Assembly: GCA_004556345.1 (NCBI GenBank) | Contig: SFHQ01000010.1 | Location: forward strand, 1 to 52,037 | Direction: 5' to 3' | Length of the DNA: 52,037 bases | DNA from: Clostridiales bacterium | Lineage (GTDB): Bacteria; Bacillota; Clostridia; Oscillospirales; Oscillospiraceae | In this document: positions 50,057-52,037 of the stretch, one piece after another | How the letters are laid out: each line of letters opens with the position of its first letter | How positions within the stretch are numbered: the first letter of the stretch is position 1 | Program-made: the position numbers and the translations under genes | The notes under the pieces: generated by a model | What the model was told of the DNA's origin: nothing | The model's database searches: none | What the model saw: only the letters and a program-made list of their open reading frames with translations

Positions 50057-50674
50057 ATGGCATCCGCCTGTTTTATCATCGGGGCTGGCCCCTTTTACGG
50101 CCTGCCCGTCGCCCCCGGCCCGGAGGACGTGGTCCTCGCCGCCGACGGGGGCTACCGCCACTGCCAGACCGCCGGGATCACCCCGGACCTGCTGCTGGGG
50201 GATTTCGACTCCCTGGGATCCCAGCGGCCTGACAATATTCCTACCCACACCTTCCCCGTGGAGAAGGACGACACCGACACCATGCTCGCCATCCGTTACG
50301 GCCTGGAGCAGGGCTATGAGACCTTCCACCTCTACGGCGGGACCGGCGGCCGGATGGACCACACCCTGGCCAACCTGCAAGCCCTGGGCTTCCTGGCCCG
50401 GCATGGGGCGCGGGGGTATTTATATGAGGAGCACATGGTCTTCACCGCCCTGTGCAACGGCAGCCTCACCCTGCCTGCGCGGGCCGAGGGCATCTTCTCC
50501 CTCTTCTGCCTGGGGGCGGAGGCCCAGGGCGTGTCCATCCAGGGCGGACAGTATCCCCTGGACCACGGCGCCCTCTCCCCCTTCTTCCCCCTGGGGGTGA
50601 GCAACCATTTCCAGGGCCGGCCCGTCCACATCGCCGTGGAGGACGGCTGTCTGATCGTCGGCTGGGAGCTGTGA
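50057..50674 (+). CDS. thiN: Thiamine pyrophosphokinase
   Basis: ThiN transfers pyrophosphate from ATP to thiamine to give thiamine pyrophosphate. The 205-residue protein contains VLAADGGYRHCQTAGITPDL, LLGDFDSLG, KDDTDTMLAIRYGLEQGY and YGGTGGRMDHTLANLQALG, the substrate and nucleotide-binding blocks of the family. ATG at 50057 follows AAAGGAGCG at 11 bases; GTG at 50048 is too close to that site. No TPP riboswitch was seen upstream. In Clostridia thiN often follows rpe and rsgA; neither is here. Confidence 0.93.
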   Translation: MASACFIIGAGPFYGLPVAPGPEDVVLAADGGYRHCQTAGITPDLLLGDFDSLGSQRPDNIPTHTFPVEKDDTDTMLAIRYGLEQGYETFHLYGGTGGRMDHTLANLQALGFLARHGARGYLYEEHMVFTALCNGSLTLPARAEGIFSLFCLGAEAQGVSIQGGQYPLDHGALSPFFPLGVSNHFQGRPVHIAVEDGCLIVGWEL

Positions 50675-50692
50675 CTCCCTTTCCCCCGTCCA

Positions 50693-50739
50693 AAAACCCG
50701 GAGCGCAGACCATGCTGGTTGGTCTGCGCTCCGGGTTTT
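50693..50739. terminator. Bidirectional terminator between thiN and the SLH gene
   Basis: A perfect 20-base-pair stem starting AAAACCCGGAGCGCAGACCA has a seven-base loop. T-runs lie on both strands, serving the two convergent genes. Confidence 0.93.
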
Positions 50740-50766
50740 GTGTGGCTGCAATGGCAGGGAAGTGTG

Positions 50767-52037
50767 TTACGTCCCCTGGTTGGCGCGATAGAGGAAGGTA
50801 ACGATCTGCGCTCTTGTGCAGTCGCTGTCGGGGCTGAACGTGGTTTCGCTCGTGCCGGTGGTCACGCCGTTGGCCTGCGCCCAGGCGACGGCATCGGCAA
50901 AGTAGCTGTCAGCCGGGACATCGGAGAAGGCCGTCTTGCCGGTCGCCTTTGCGTTCTGGGCGCGGGCGAGGAAGGTGACCGCCTGCGCACGGGTGCAGGT
51001 GGCGTCGGGAGAAAACTTGCCCTCCGCCGTGCCGGTGGTGATGCCGTTTTCCACAGCCCACGCAACGGCCTTGGCATAGTAGCTGCCGGGGACCACGTCG
51101 GTCATGCCTGCCGCGGTGCTCTTGGGTTCAGGAGAACCGGCCGCCCGCCACAGGAAGGTCACGATCTGGCTGCGGGTGCAGGGCTGCTTCGGCCCAAAGA
51201 GATTGCTGCTGATCCCGTCCGTGATGCCCTTCTCCTGCGCCCACTGGACGGCCTTATAGTAATAGGCATCGGTAGACACATCGCCGAACGGGCTGGTTTC
51301 CACTTTCTTGGCAAAGACCGCCTTGATCTCGACCTTGCTGTCCGGCATGGTGAAGGTGAACTTGCCGTCGGACTTCTTGGTGACGTCAACGGTTTTGCCC
51401 TTTGCATCGGTGATCGTCAGCTTGTCGAGCTGATAGCCTGCATCCGGGGTGACGGTTACGGTAACCGTATCGCCCTTTTTCGCCGTGTTCTTGTCCAGAG
51501 AAACCTTGCCGTTCGATGCAGTGGACGCAGAAACGGTGTTGGAGGTGCTGGAAGAATGGTGAGAGCTGCCCTTGTAGGTTACGGAAACTTTGCAAGACTT
51601 CTCTACATCGTTGTAATTGTTCGTGCCGGTATATTTTGCAGTGAAAGTGTAGTCCTTCGTTGCATTCGGCAGCTGTGCAGTATAAGTATACTTGCCGTCC
51701 TTTTCGTTTACCGTGATGTCGTTGTCACAGGTGACAGCGAGCTTGCCCTTGGTCGGGACATCGGAAACCGTCAGTTCAACCGAACCGCCGCCGGTAAGGG
51801 TAGACGGAGTGGCCTTGATAGCGATTGCAGGAGTAGTCTTTTCAGTCCACTTGGCGTAATAGGTCGTGCCAGTAACAGGATGATTGTTATCGGTCAGTTT
51901 GGTCCCTTCGGCGAAATTGCTGCTGGAATACCAGCCATCGAATGTGTAGCCTGTTTTGGTGGGTATAGCGAGAGTGGTATTGCTCGTCGGCTTTGCGTCA
52001 AACGTACCACCGTTGGTAATGGCAACTATATTATGGT
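50767..52037 (-). CDS. SLH-domain surface protein, C-terminal part (gene runs off the right edge)
   Basis: A continuous frame without stop reads from the window edge to the stop codon at 50767, at least 423 residues; the N-terminus is outside. In order it shows an InlB B-repeat (YTFDGWYSSSNFAEGTK, then TTYYAKWTE), an Ig-like region (GSVELTVSDVPTKGKLAVTC), a Ser/His linker (GSSHHSSSTSNTVS), a bacterial repeat segment (VTVTPDAGYQLDKLTITDA), and three SLH domains. The SLH repeats carry CTRSQIVTFLWRAAG, CTRAQAVTFLARAQN and CTRAQIVTFLYRANQ, in place of the TRAE motif. SLH domains anchor proteins to pyruvylated wall polymer. The ATG at 51348 is internal. The upstream repeats are less GC-rich than the SLH part. 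Confidence 0.93.
   Translation of the reverse strand, partial: HNIVAITNGGTFDAKPTSNTTLAIPTKTGYTFDGWYSSSNFAEGTKLTDNNHPVTGTTYYAKWTEKTTPAIAIKATPSTLTGGGSVELTVSDVPTKGKLAVTCDNDITVNEKDGKYTYTAQLPNATKDYTFTAKYTGTNNYNDVEKSCKVSVTYKGSSHHSSSTSNTVSASTASNGKVSLDKNTAKKGDTVTVTVTPDAGYQLDKLTITDAKGKTVDVTKKSDGKFTFTMPDSKVEIKAVFAKKVETSPFGDVSTDAYYYKAVQWAQEKGITDGISSNLFGPKQPCTRSQIVTFLWRAAGSPEPKSTAAGMTDVVPGSYYAKAVAWAVENGITTGTAEGKFSPDATCTRAQAVTFLARAQNAKATGKTAFSDVPADSYFADAVAWAQANGVTTGTSETTFSPDSDCTRAQIVTFLYRANQGT

Overview
The window looks like a chromosomal segment of a GC-rich, anaerobic, Gram-positive Clostridia member, most likely of the Oscillospiraceae (Flavonifractor / Intestinimonas / Oscillibacter type). The reasons are the Firmicutes gene orders yqfC-yqfD-phoH-ybeY-era-recO and rsmD-coaD, MutS2, an HPr with both His15 and Ser46, strong ribosome binding sites, sigma-A type promoters in a GC-rich background, and a MurE of the meso-diaminopimelate type. 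No sequence search was run, so the genus is an inference.

Layout. 1-1,317: the 5' part of a RhuM-family gene, read off the left edge, overlapping the end of an MscS channel gene. 1,334-6,419: a str operon on the minus strand (L7Ae-like, S12, S7, EF-G, EF-Tu), detached from rpoBC. It has a promoter in front of L7Ae, a second one in front of tuf and a highly structured S12-S7 spacer. 6,519-8,429: a DUF1294 membrane protein, an FMN riboswitch controlling the riboflavin transporter RibU, and a divergent SLOG-family gene. 8,484-21,372: a reduced division and cell wall cluster on the minus strand (rsmH, ftsL-like, PASTA PBP, murE, mraY, ftsW, murG, murA, ftsQ, then ftsZ with its own promoter). 21,431-23,148: a divergent CPA1 antiporter with C-terminal RCK_C domains. 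23,218-34,366: housekeeping operons on the minus strand (uvrC-rsmD-coaD-coiled coil; ptsH alone; yqfC-yqfD-phoH-[ybeY-era fusion]-recO-mutS2). 34,468-34,543: tRNA-Arg(CCG). 34,751-43,289: an iron alcohol dehydrogenase, two small unknown proteins (zinc ribbon and P-loop), pgi, a PFL/ACT pair, a YfbR-like nucleotidase, and mtaB-thyA. 43,376-45,409: a lysine riboswitch with terminator in front of an NhaC-superfamily transporter that carries an extra cysteine-rich DnaJ-like zinc module. 45,499-52,037: a DUF4330 gene, a HicAB module, a fused glycosyltransferase-CsaB pyruvyl transferase, a HAD phosphatase, thiamine pyrophosphokinase and the 3' end of a large SLH-domain surface protein.

How the parts fit. 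Most of the window is core translation, envelope synthesis and DNA repair. Two RNA switches control uptake of a vitamin (FMN to RibU) and probably an amino acid (lysine to the NhaC-type carrier). At the right end, the CsaB half of the fusion would make the pyruvylated wall polymer that SLH proteins bind, and an SLH protein lies less than 2 kb further on. The most unusual items are the zinc-module transporter under a lysine riboswitch, the YbeY-Era fusion, the glycosyltransferase-CsaB fusion, the structured S12-S7 spacer and a 29-base perfect palindrome inside the RhuM gene. I see no prophage, insertion sequence or CRISPR array.
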